Source of the DNA: Oscillospiraceae bacterium
GTDB lineage: Bacteria > Bacillota_A > Clostridia > Oscillospirales > Oscillospiraceae
DNA length: 20,210 nt
NCBI GenBank assembly: GCA_017398105.1
Contig: JAFQHF010000122.1
Location: 1-20,210, forward strand
Direction: 5' to 3'
Positions within the stretch are counted from its first letter, which is position 1, and each line of letters opens with the position of its first letter. Positions 8,301 to 17,800 of the stretch are shown in pieces. The notes below the pieces were generated by a model. It saw nothing but the letters and a program-made list of their open reading frames with translations, made no database searches and had not been told where the DNA came from. A program made the translations under genes and the position numbers.

Positions 8301-8702
8301 AAGTACCAGGTGAAATTGGTGACCGACTTCGGAAACGGTGTAATCACCGAATCCAAACTGACCTCCCTGAAGGTCACCATGGGCACCGCCAAGCTGACGG
8401 CAAATGCTGACAGCACCACCATGTTCGCTAAAGACAAGAATTGCCGTGTAACCTTCACCGTTACGTCTACGGATAATGCCCTGAACAAGGTGAAAACCGT
8501 AGAGATCAAGGATAAGAAGTATCAGAATATCCTGGAAGTTATTCCTTACGGCAACGGCGAATTCGCCATCGGCTACAAGGAGGGCAAGGTGGATTCCAGC
8601 CTCATCGGCAAGACGGTCACTCTGAACCTGAATGTCTTCCTGGAAGGCAACGAAAGTACCAAGGTGAATGGTACAGTGAATTTGAAGCTGACCTTTGCCT
8701 AA
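2397..8702 (+). CDS. Giant exported BspA-like LRR / papain-like / Ig-like protein (giant protein 1)
   Basis: A 2101-aa secreted, modular protein. ATG 2397 follows AGAAGGA (2383-2389) by 7 bases. A signal peptide (MKMVRRIISGLLAM..., likely cut after Ala27 in VWA-EE) precedes a Thr/Glu/Val-rich linker (about 28-85). Residues about 91-440 are BspA-type LRRs of about 23 aa (xxIGxxAFxxCxxLxxIxIPxxV), opened by a CGNAVTWEL...ISGTG cap and closed by YYGGTEEQW. Residues about 440-690 are unassigned. At about 700-885 a Cys711 (DGNCFGFS), His848 (GNHVWVTE) and Asp872/Asn874 (VYDCN) have papain-like order and spacing. A Cys-rich stretch (1138-1196) and a BIG2 domain (about 1197-1278) follow, then Ig-like modules of about 100 aa to the end. 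I see no LPXTG, SLH or other known anchor. The middle part is visibly more AT-rich than the 3' third. Adhesin or surface peptidase are possible roles; function is not established. Confidence 0.92.
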   Translation: MKMVRRIISGLLAMCMAVSMLPMDVWAEEIIIEDVSATEAVVETTAALEMEVTEHVVETTVPDVTAATDAVETIAEENAFADAVNSVLDSGTCGNAVTWELTSDGVLTISGTGPMKNYYHDYYDGITYAPWYSYRKRIQSAVITEGVTCIGAYSFYMCNLSSVIIPDSVTSINEGAFNLCSNLTEVILPDGLTTIGYKAFEGCRNLAEIVIPASVTSIWADNFSSCIRVHISDLKAWCNINFSESDSNPLCGNGELILNGELLTDIVVPEDITQIKNYAFYGYKRLNRITIPDGVTSIGQYAFYNCAGLSNVSIPDSVSNIGQWAFKGCSSLTSITIPDGVRSISRSAFMECTNLNDVVIPDGVTTIETYAFYKCYGLTNITIPASVRYIQSYAFQNCSNLTEIYYGGTEEQWEALKGSLGSDNEPLKKAMVYFNGEKPIRSKYVLYYLDWEEAENRAYFGIDDVVSYGVSEKTDRAFLANPTGLQGQYVLVETLFLAEIEILLNVHAISSKTGTVASADSSTITIDNTTYTTPLDLIEPESYKGKFVLYHVRDGVLLGIEALSEYIGYLTYWHEAGKTMNIQTNASSADGRIYRLSPLADDVSEEFLSWTMNDLFRGTQYSSTDVYVQYYSDSNRIIYEILPYVERWEEGFSAEKHGWPIVNDGWSCGYDMNNRDGIEASDLLVHSEGLKGLGTLPYAFVHSFGKKDGNCFGFSLLAIAQYNSGRDKTKAYVDMSPLFPVEGDTLNEFGYVDVEETDNGCKYVLYECDENNKGIWDENHQRLGNSEILARIEKAMFSQFSPPINDVEVFSGSADFSKLIDYLSGDNPDPLLIKGRYYIPGEFRTGNHVWVTETSYKPIYIGQGRYLVMVYDCNAPRLTNKLENQREYYSQPRSFLYFDLDRNCWYYVYNNEFRTGYNDFWCYDISALDQSFFDEHYKFVDNKTLIIFNAENIEVLQNEAEKGEQTVVFEYQEEPSLSGGDCTFIPYCSGDGSENVKCGGLILPEGDYIVKTGGKAYVQYMYDNDVFVYSTDGTIEAGVSHENDKITVLSRTDLANMQCVYASTAVDFCTAIDADVDSGISVSVVADASNKTASWETNAEQNEITVTSIIDGELAENITDIIHYHRNLIEVEGSVPTCVNEGRKEYFICSCGKWFEDAKATVEIVHEDQLVIPATGHYYIVVDGTYICSICGSVICMTIPQDYLSLTVNQSTELTAKVQPVELYEDIQWSVNNGEIISVDETGTVTALAVGTAYVTATVTDGEITLTDRCRVDVTEEMVIEGIQLSTNKLNVERYSTDYVTLEVLLKLPQNYSAQSVGTRTELPDLGVAIEAARFTDERIAELFTLGILDDRALSIVPTEKGMNEAKGKYTGTVTVTVAGTEYESEAITLTVKNTLPKLKATISNFNSFYSGQSQEITITGATVTNITATSLPNWLTLDGNNLILNGETVAKNASGKAVLQVETEEWNIPAAITLNVRNSYKAPGLKLSATSVNMSADAANSNGAQLKLIPNNKKDTLEGLKVTGITASNGYIVENFNITDGAFTLKAGENAVPGKITLSVSFANTNETLALNLTVKNTAVTLKLSATNITLNPDVGDAAKITVTATPADYRITNPTFRLEDNKKNDKLNSRELALGFANDTLTVSTTPSTPNGATYKLYISAGGSREVSATIKTVEKSPTMTLKATGNIDLSYPENEVVVTPTFKNYSGAAIEDWEYSVAEMKGKNVLNANAGAFFEVTKDVNAFRVCCTEPEQLTMGNTYQMTLKLTLPNGSICENTVKLTIKQTALKLKLSATTITLNKTIDDSAELTVTSTTKGYTLGTPVWQLMDKTGKNSADGKLDVAYNNGKLTVSVNEETQFGQSYKLLVKASEKAAATTLTVNIPAENRSSITGTIKLVGGIDVIRDGSSVTVTPTYKNCGNEARRTERLEIYSSADKYTEPVTELFEITRNENGIFIVTKSGAVNHTQKYQVKLVTDFGNGVITESKLTSLKVTMGTAKLTANADSTTMFAKDKNCRVTFTVTSTDNALNKVKTVEIKDKKYQNILEVIPYGNGEFAIGYKEGKVDSSLIGKTVTLNLNVFLEGNESTKVNGTVNLKLTFA
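2667..3710 (+). repeat. BspA-type LRR block of giant protein 1
   Basis: Codes for residues about 91-438: an N-terminal cap (CGNAVTWEL, GVLTISGTG, APWYSYRKRI) and then around ten LRR_5 units of about 23 aa with the pattern VTSIGxxAFxxCxxLTxIxIPDxV. One unit near 3070-3210 is interrupted by a longer insert (about 45 aa). It ends in IYYGGTEEQW, which often closes such blocks. These are protein repeats; they do not form exact DNA repeats. Confidence 0.88.
4476..5060 (+). other. Papain-like cysteine-peptidase-type domain inside giant protein 1
   Basis: Residues about 694-888. Cys711 lies in DGNCFGFSLLA, comparable with the GxCWAFA catalytic motif of papain-like enzymes, at the start of a predicted helix. 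His848 lies in GNHVWVTE, before a strand, and Asp872 or Asn874 in VMVYDCNAP. The spacings (137, then 24-26 residues) are close to those of papain. I see no clear oxyanion Gln upstream. The assignment rests on motif order only; a transglutaminase-like or inactive fold remains possible. Confidence 0.55.
6840..8699 (+). repeat. Alternating Ig-like module array at the C-terminus of giant protein 1
   Basis: Residues about 1482-2101 form six modules of 96-107 aa. One type begins LKLSATxxxL (starts near residues 1485, 1581, 1789 and, degenerate, 1999). The other begins KATGNIDL...VTPTFKN or KLVGGIDV...VTPTYKN (near 1682 and 1892). From the second module on they alternate. Each is strand-rich, Thr/Lys/Asn-rich and nearly free of Cys, as expected for stalk-like Ig domains. 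The protein ends on the last strand of the last module with no sorting signal. Confidence 0.75.
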
Positions 8703-8719
8703 TAATCCCCAATAACGCA

Positions 8720-8753
8720 GCCGGGCGCAGTTCAACTCTGCGCCCGGCCTTTT
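8720..8753 (+). terminator. Intrinsic terminator of giant protein 1 gene
   Basis: A perfect 11-bp GC-rich stem, GCCGGGCGCAG (8720-8730) with CTGCGCCCGGC (8738-8748) and a 7-base loop, is followed by C and four T residues. It starts 17 bases beyond the stop codon and should separate the two giant genes into different transcripts. Confidence 0.92.
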
Positions 8754-8781
8754 GCATAAAAATGAAATAAAACATCCAAAA

Positions 8782-8824
8782 GTTACAAAATGAGATGAAA
8801 ATAAATATAATCATATGTTATAGT
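8782..8824 (+). promoter_or_regulatory. Promoter region of giant protein 2
   Basis: Two overlapping candidates lie in an AT-rich gap. GTTACA (8782-8787), 18 bases, TATAAT (8806-8811) has a perfect -10 and four of six at -35. TGT-TATAGT (8816-8824) is an extended -10 without a good -35. Either gives a leader of about 25-45 bases ending in AAAGGAG (8844-8850), 7 bases before the ATG. Confidence 0.62.
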
Positions 8825-8857
8825 AATAAAGTAAATAAACGATAAAGGAGCCTGTTT

Positions 8858-11800
8858 ATGGAAATCCTGAGAAGAAGCTTATCTGCATTTTTGGCAATGG
8901 TAATGGTACTGGGAATGCTCCCAATGCCTGCTGCTGCCAGTGAAATGGAGATCGAGATTGAAGCGCTAGCAGAAGAAACTGTACCGGTTGAAACTCTGCC
9001 AGATGTTGCAGTGGAGACCACTGCTGCACAGACCCAGGAACCGACAGTGATGGAAACCACGGAAGCTGTGGAGGGGACCACGGAAGCCGCGGTGTCTACC
9101 GAAATAGAATCAGAGCTATCTGAAACCACAGCATCAACGGAAGAAACTGAGGCTGCATCTGTAGAAACTCTTTCAACGCTAGAAGATAATGTAGTCGGTT
9201 CGGAAACAATCCTGGACGAAGCAACAGAGATGCTGGGAGTTTTCACTAAAGACAGTGCAAAGGCATCTTACCTCTCCTGCGATAGACAGTTGACCTCTGT
9301 GGTGAGGACATTTTCTAGTGAATATAAAGAGATGAATAGCTTTGTCTATAATGAAGATGGCCAGATTGTTGAGATTGCCTACAAGCAGTTCTGGAGTGAC
9401 GACTCTTATGAGACTAGATGTTCATTGACCTATGACGCTTATGGAAGACTGACAAGCGTATATTTTCCGGAAAAGGACTGGCTACGTGAAACATATACCT
9501 ATAATGAAAACGGTCAGCTAATTGCTTCTACGTATACTGAAGAAAGTGAATTTAGATCGACGTATACTTATGACGAATCCGGGAAGTTAATTCAAGTTGT
9601 CAGTCAGGATAGCGAATACGGAACAACAATACAGACTTCTTACTATGATGAAGCAGGAAATCTTGTTCGTGATGAGTGTGTAGACATATATCCAAACGGT
9701 TCTGAATATACCTATACCTACATATATGATGCATATGCGTATGATGATCAGCACAGAATCATTTCAATAAACGGGACAAGAAACGGTGTAAAATGGCAGG
9801 AAACATATGAATATGATTGTCTTCCATTTTTGTGCTATACCTACAGTAGTGCGGATTCAACATATCCTACTACATCATTGTACCTTCAAGATACAGTTGG
9901 CCAATCAGTTTGGTCTTTGGGTGCGATTGTAAATCCACAGTTTTCGGTGGATGCGGACGGTTATCTGATAAGCATATCCGAAGATGGCTATGGATCAGAC
10001 GGGTCTACTATTTCCTTCTATTATGATGACGAAGAGGGGACAGACACGGAATTATCCGGTTGGCAAAACGCTTACTATAATTTCATAATAGATGATAAGG
10101 AGAGTGGATATTTCGATCAGTATCTTCACAGTGATTGGAATGACGCAGTGTCCTATTCTTTAATATTCCTGGATGAAGACAGTATTCCGGAAATGTGGAT
10201 CAGCTATATTTCCGCATACACCTCCTACTCTGCCAATCGTCTGCTGGCCTATAAAAATGGACAACTGGTAAATATTCAAGGGAGTGATGAGAACTTAGAG
10301 TACGAAGAACATAAGAACGTCTTTAAAATTCAACGGAATGGACACGGAAGTATATTCGATACAATATACTGTCTACAGGAGGATGGTTTAGAAAAACTTG
10401 CTGGTGGTTGCTGCACATGGATAGACGAATATGGAAATCCAATCAGAACAACGTATAAATGGAATGATACTGTTGTAACAGAAGCGGAATACAATGATGC
10501 GATTGCACAGTGGATTGATTTGGATCAGGCTCTTAGTCCTTGGGATTGCCGGATGAACTATGATGAGATGCTGGAATATCTTTCTGGTTATCAAGATAAT
10601 AGTGACCGGGTAACAGACTACCTGGATAACAGTGCCATCAAGATTAACCATGCCGGCAGTGCCTTTGCCTATTATCAGGGTGAGCCCAATCAGACCTATA
10701 TTCTTAAAAAAGAAAGCCGATCGATTACTGTCCGATCCAATGAGAATGGTGTATTCTCTGTTCCCTTAGGAAACTTTGATGCACCGGGAACCTATGATGT
10801 GAAACTGACTATCTCCCATATTGGTGATGAGCAGCTCCGTAGAGGAATTGATCTCAATGCTACTGTTCATGTAACACCGCTGGAATTCACACAAAGTTGG
10901 GAAGCCAGTCTGGATGCCAGTGTTGCAGGGAAATTGATGCCAGGTGTGGAAATCCCCATTATTAAAGCAAAGTTCATGCTGGGGGGTGAGGCTAAAGCGG
11001 AAGCTGGCGTGGGAACTGCGATGAAGATCACCCGGTCCCATTCTGCGGATGGAGATTCGCTGAAAATCATCAGTGATAAAAATGTTGAAGCAGGTGCTTC
11101 GGTTAAGGCAGGAATCTCCGCTGAAATATTAACGGCTGAAGTCGAGTTAGCTTCAGCGGGTTTGGGTGTAGATGGAACTGGTGGTGTAAGCTATGGCATT
11201 GAAATCGAAGACTATGATCCAAGTAATTTGTCGCAGAATATGGCAGTTGCGACCTACTTCCTGGGTGAGGCGCTGCAAGCGAACCCTAGCAATCTGTTCT
11301 TTGTGCCATTACATGAGCATTTGACAAATACAGTTTACGGTATCAGCGGAGTTACGAAAATCTATGGTGACTTTTCAAAACTGGGTGGAACCATAAGTGC
11401 GAATGTTGGAACCGTTAGCATGAAATACGGCGACGACGATAAAAATATCGTCACAGCGGCATCGTTTGACTACGATGTAGCAATATCCCAGTCGAAGCAG
11501 CAAAACGCTCGGAGGGAAATTGAAAAAAGTCTGTCGGCACAAACCAGTTCAGCACTATCTCTCATAACCGGCGTCCGACTAAACGAGCTCGAAGGCGATG
11601 ATATCAACTGGAGCGGTTCAGTTCTTCGGAATGATTTCCTGGGAACCGATGTGGAGATTACAGCAAAGTCCTCTTCGGAAGGTAAATCTTTGGAGACGAC
11701 ATCTCTCAGTGCCGATGTGCAGAGCAGTGGCTTTATCCTGCGGGAACATAAGATAACGGATTACAATAAATACAAATTCCAGGATCAGGCGCTGAACGGA

Positions 11801-14800
11801 CTGATCAGCCGCTCGGATGCGTTCAATGATTATCTGAACGGCAATAGTTTTCTCCTGTCTCTGATCGATGTGGTAGAGTTGACAGAGGAACTCTCCGTAA
11901 GCGATGTGCCCATTCCCTATAATGTGGAAACGAAGGATCAGATCCTTTATTCTGTTCCCATTGAGTTTGGATTCGCTGCTATCGTTGGTGCAGAGTTTGG
12001 GGTCAATCTTTCTTATCTGGAAGAAACCAGCTATGAGAAAGCATATGGCTATGCTGTGAATGATGAGATTTTGATCACCGGTAATTCGGATAATGTCGGC
12101 AGTCAGGTGGATTCCAGAACGTTCCAGATTGAAGAACTGTTCACCGAAGCAATTCCCTCACTGGCAAATGAGGTGAAAAACTTCTTTGCAGAAATCTGGG
12201 GACATATCACAGATGGCGTTGAAGCAATTTGGGCGCGGATTACAGGCAAGGAAAACAGCCGCAACAACTGGAATGTATCGCTGACCTATGCAGACGGCGG
12301 AAACGGAAGGAAGGCTTTTGCGAAAAGTTACCGGATCAATACCACAAAGCATGGTCGTACACGGCTGAATAGTAGCGCTGACGCGGATACGCAGATAAAG
12401 GCTTCCACCATTGGCCGTCCTGTTGTTGTCAATGTTACCGATGCTGATACAGAGGAAATAATCACGGATTTCAGCGAAGAGCCCCTGGAGTTTACGATCC
12501 GTTATGCTGCGGAAGATTTGGAAGCTGCCGGCCTGAGTGCTTCTGACCCCATAGTTCAGGATAACGGTATTGCGATCTACCGCTACAGCGACAACGGAGA
12601 TTATTTTGAGTATGTTGGCGGTGCTCATAATCAATCGGATATGACTGTTACTGCAACGATTACAAAGGGCGGTCAGTATATTCTGGCAGCAGACAGCTGT
12701 GCCCCTGCGATCAGTGTGTTGGATATCTCCGATTTCCACGCAACACCTACTATCACCGCCCGTTTCGATGATCTAAGTGGTATGAATCCGGAGTATTTTG
12801 TTTTCAAGCTGGATGATGAAGTCAAAGTGGATGCTTCCAATCTGGATGCGCACTACAGCACCTCCAGCGGTGAGTTTACCTATACCGTTACCGAAGAAGA
12901 TGCACTTGACGAAGGAAGACATACCATGACCTTCACGCTGGCAGATACATCCGGAAATCTGGATAGCTATACGTATTCCTTCAATGTTGACCTGACTAAT
13001 CCGGAAATCCTGGATGTGGAAATTACAGGATACCCGAATGCAGATACAACCATGGAGATTCTGGCAGAAGTAGCGGATGAAAATCTGACTGGGGTATATG
13101 CCGTTCTGTCCAAAATGCAGGAGGATGGAACCTGGAGTTCTAAGATTACCGCAGAGATGAGCGATTTGGGAAATGGTACTTGGGGGCTGGATTACCAAGG
13201 CGACGGAAATGCTGTGAAGGTATACGTTCTGGCAATGGACATTGCGGAGAATACCGCTTCCAGTGAAGAATTTGTGATCCAGGTAAAGGAAAGTGAGGGA
13301 ACTTGTGGCGATAACTTGTGCTGGGAACTGGATGATGAAGGCACTCTGAGAATCTTCGGTACCGGCGACATGTGGAGTTACCTGGGAGAAGATATCTACA
13401 CTCCCTGGTATGAATACAGAGCGTTGATTAAAAATGTTGTACTGGAAGACGGTGTTTCAAGTATTGGTGACGCTGCATTTGCTTACTGCGAAGAAATAAC
13501 AGATATCTCCATTGCGGATACGGTAGAAAGTATTGGTTTTAATGCAATTTTTGGATGTAGAAAGCTGATTTCCATAACCATTCCGAAGAGTGTAACCACG
13601 ATTTCTTATAAAGCGATCAATACGTGTCTGAGTCTGCAGGAGATCATTGTGGATGCAGAGAATACGGCATATACCAGTGTGAATGGAGTCCTGTTTACTA
13701 AGAATATGGACAGGCTGGTAAAATACCCGGAAGCAAAGCAGGAGGCCAGCTATACCATTCCAGAAGAGACAAGAATCATTGGCTCTATGGCATTCACCGA
13801 TTGCCGTCTGACGGAGATCATCACCCATGACGAGATTACAACAATCGAATATTGCGCGTTCGCTAATACACCGATTACCAGTTTTACAATTCCTCCGCAG
13901 GTGACTGTGATCGAAGGACTGCTGTTCCAGTGCAGCAGTCTGACCAGCATTACCATTCCTGTGAATATCACGGCTATCAAACATGGTGCATTCACTATGT
14001 GTGATCAGCTGGAAGAAATCATATTCCAGGGTGACGCGCCGGAGTTTTTCGGTGAAGTCTTTGTCGGTGTAACGGCTGTTGCTGCTTTCCCGACAAACAA
14101 TGAGACTTGGGTTGATGAAGTCTTCCAGAACTATGGTGGCACCATAACCTGGATTGGATACGAACCGGAAATCTGTGACGAACACACCTGGGGCGATGTA
14201 GAAGTTATAATTGATCCCGGCTGTACCGGTGTGGGCGAGGGTGTTAAAACCTGCCTTGTCTGCGGTGCGGAGGAAACGGTGATCCTGTACGGCGAGCATC
14301 AGTGGGGCGAGGCGGTTGTCGTCCGGGAGGCAGAGTGCTTTGAAAACGGCGAAGTGGCTGACGGAGAAAGTCATCAGATCTGCAGCGTTTGTGGAGAAGT
14401 GAAAGTTTCCAGAATTTATGGCCGCCATACCTATGAAACCCAGGTGGTTGCAGAGGCGACCTGCACGGAGGACGGTGAGAGAGTAACCACCTGCAGCGTA
14501 TGCGGCTACTCGTTCTCCAATACGATTCCCGGCGGACATCGCTGGGACTGGAGCAGCCGGGAGGTTATTAAGGAAGCAACCTGCACGGAAGATGGTGAAG
14601 AAAGGTATACCTGCTCCGTTTGCCAGGAGACGAAAATTGAAATAACCCAGGGCTATCATGACTGGTCAGACTATGAAGTGATTCAGGAACAGACTTGTAC
14701 TGAAGACGGCATTGAGCAGGCAATCTGCCAGAACTGCGGACTGGTGAACCGGTTTACCATCGAGGCAGAGCATGAATGGGACTGGTCCAACGGAACGGTT

Positions 14801-17800
14801 ACAAGAGAGGCAACCTGCGAGGTCAACGGCATTCGTTCCTATCCCTGCAGGAATTGCGATGAAACTCACGAAGTGTCAATCTATGAACACCATACTGCGA
14901 ATGAAAACGGAATTTGTACAAAGTGCGGCAAACATGTCTGCGGTGACAAACTGAGCTGGTCCTTTGACGAAGCCACCGGAACGCTGACGATTTCCGGAAA
15001 CGGCAATATGTATTGGCGCGGCAGCGATCCGAGCCAGGTGCCCTGGGCAGCAGTCAGAGAGCGGATACAGCATGTTGTTTTTAGCGGAAACTGCGGAAAC
15101 ATCGCATCCAATGCATTTTACGGATGTATCAATCTGACGCAGATTACAATTCCGGAAGGCTGTCAAATCGGAAGCGCAGCATTTAAGTATTGCGTAAAGC
15201 TGGAAACTGTGGAAATGACGCCGATGGGATGGATTCGTGAAGATACGTTCTCCGGATGTACCAGCCTGACAGGAATCGATTTCAGCAGAACCGGAAGTAT
15301 TGAAGAAAATGCATTCAGAAACTGCGCGTCTTTGGAAGAAATCAATTTTGGCATTGGCCTGGCAAAAATTGAGGCAAATGCATTTGCCGGATGCGTTGGT
15401 GTTGACACAGTTGCCTTTACCGGCAATGCCCCCGAAATTGGGGAGAATGCCTTTGGCAATGTGACGGCGGATGTGTATTATCCGATCCACGATATTACCT
15501 GGACAGACGAAGTTCGCCGGGACTATGGCGGTGATCTTACCTGGATCGGCGATGAGGCGAAAATCTGCGGTGAGAACCTGACCTGGAACTATAATGCGCA
15601 GACAAAGACTCTGACCATTTCCGGTACCGGTGAGATGTATGACTATGCTGATTATGTTGTGCCCTGGGCAGAGTACCAAAGAGAGGTACGGAATGTCGTT
15701 GTGGAGCAAGGGGTTACCGTAATTGGAAGCTGTGCGTTTGACGGAATGACCAGTCTGATCAATGTGGAAATCGCAGATTCTGTCATAACCATTGGCGATG
15801 CTGTGTTCAGGAGCTGTACTAGTTTAACAGGACTGGATCTGCCTGAGAACCTAAAGACCATGGGTGCCAATATTTTTGACAGCTGTACTGCGCTGGAATC
15901 TGTAGAGATTCCCGGCACAGTTACCAACATGGCATACTATTCATTCCTTAACTGTACATCCCTGCAAAAGGTAGAATTGCCTGAAAACCTGGAACCTGCG
16001 CCTCTGTGGGGTATGTTCAGTGGCTGTACCAGCCTGACAGAAGTAGATGTAAAATGTCTGGAATACATCGGCTGGGGAATGTTCGAAGGCTGCACCAGCC
16101 TGACGGAAATTGAACTTGGTGAGCAGCTCTATGAAGTAAGCGACGGTGCGTTTGCTGGTTGCACCAGTCTGGCCCATATTTCCTTCCCGGAAAGCTTAAC
16201 CAATATTGGTGTGGAAGCCTTTGCAGACTGTACGTCCCTGACAACCGTTTACTTTACAGGCAATGCTTTCTGGTGCTATGAAACGGAAGGCAACTGCTTT
16301 AAGAATGTTACAGCCAATGTCTACTACCCCGCGGACAATCCCACATGGACACCTTCCAGACGGGTAGATTACGGTGGAAATCTGACCTGGATTCCTTATT
16401 ACCCCGGTGAGGGAGAATTGGTTCTGATGCATGATGGTCTGGCACTGGAAGAGTCCATGACTGTGGATATGAAGGATCATCCTGTTATGGAATTGTCGGC
16501 AGTACGCGGCAATGTGGCGGCGGAGGTGTCCTGGACAACCAGCGATGCTAAAATTGCTGCTGTGATGGATGGCGAGGTAACCTTCCGGAAGCCCGGCAAT
16601 GTCACCATCACAGCCCGGGAAAATACCGGTGAGTCGGTTGGCGTGACTATGGATGTGTTCTATGTAGACCCGGCTGCCAGAATTACAGCGGAGGCAGAAA
16701 TTCCGGAAATTGGCCTGCAAACCGGTCAACAGGCGCTGATCGTCGTATCCGGAGAACAGACAATTGACACGTCGGATTTGATATTTGCTTCTTCCAATGC
16801 ACAGATCGCATCTGTGGATGAAAATGGTGTGGTTACCGGCGGCAGCAAAACCGGAACGGCAAGAATTACTGCATCCATTCAGGACGATCCTCTGAAGCGA
16901 AAAACAACGATGAATGTCAAGGTCATTCCTGCGCAGATCAGTAGCCTGACTCTGGAGCCGGAAGAAATCACCCTGGATAAGGCAGAGCTGACTAACAAGG
17001 AATCCCGTACCTTTGTCATTACCCCCATGGCAGAGAGTGAATTTGCTGCCGTGACTCTGACGAACAGAAGCCTGAAGTGGACTTCTTCCAATACGAAACT
17101 GGCAACTGTCAAGGCAAACAGTGATGGCAGCGCGACCATGACAATTGCGGCCAACAAGGACGGTGTGGCAACCATTACTGCCCAGTCTACCGACCTTGCT
17201 AAGATCACGGCAACCATGACGCTGACAATCTATGACCGCAGTCCTAAACTGGAGAACAGTAAAATCACGCTGAACCCCATGCTGTTAGGTGGCACCAATG
17301 TGATACTGACTCCTGGTTATGAAAATGAGGTTCGGGCAGTTGAGATTGTAAGTCCTGATCTGACGGTTGACTATGATGAAGAAACGGATATCCTGAATGT
17401 GGCGGCTGTCAGGGCACTGAAAAACGGCACCATCAATACCAGTCTGGAAGTGCTCTGCGAAAACGGAAGCATCTACAGCCTGCCTCTGAAAGTGACAGTA
17501 AAGAGTACGGTTCCCTCTGTAACAATCAAGCAGACAAGCAAACTGGATCTGTTCTATATTGACAGCGAAGCAGCCCTGACAGTGACGGCGAAGGATGCTG
17601 TGGTGGCAACCCTGATGCTGGCTGATACCGAAGACTTTGTAATGGATGCGGATGGTGTAATCCGTTTTGCAGAGGATCTTCCCGTTCAGTATGCAGTAAA
17701 TCCCAAGTATAAGCCCGACACCAAGGCAACCCTTCTGGTCTACCTGGAAGGCTATGCCCATCCCGTGGAGAAGGCGATCACTATCACAACCTCTGCCACC

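Noticed and set aside
6012..8735. A 907-codon open frame on the minus strand opposite the 3' part of giant gene 1
   Set aside because: It is antisense to the Ig-like array, has no ribosome site, signal or recognisable domain, and its composition (Gln/Gly/His/Cys-rich) is what the reverse complement of CTG/ACC/AAG-rich codons gives.
9329..9835. Rhs-type polymorphic toxin
   Set aside because: Only a few YD-like units, no Rhs core motif, no toxin C-terminus and no immunity gene next to it.
13457..14659. A 400-codon minus-strand frame opposite LRR block 1 and the His/Cys repeats
   Set aside because: Shadow of a strongly supported plus-strand gene with signal peptide and repeats; no start signal of its own.
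13301..16395. Regular repeats that could suggest a CRISPR array or a tandem DNA repeat
   Set aside because: The periodicity is at protein level (LRRs of about 23 aa, His/Cys units of about 40 aa) with an open frame; there are no identical direct repeats with unique spacers.
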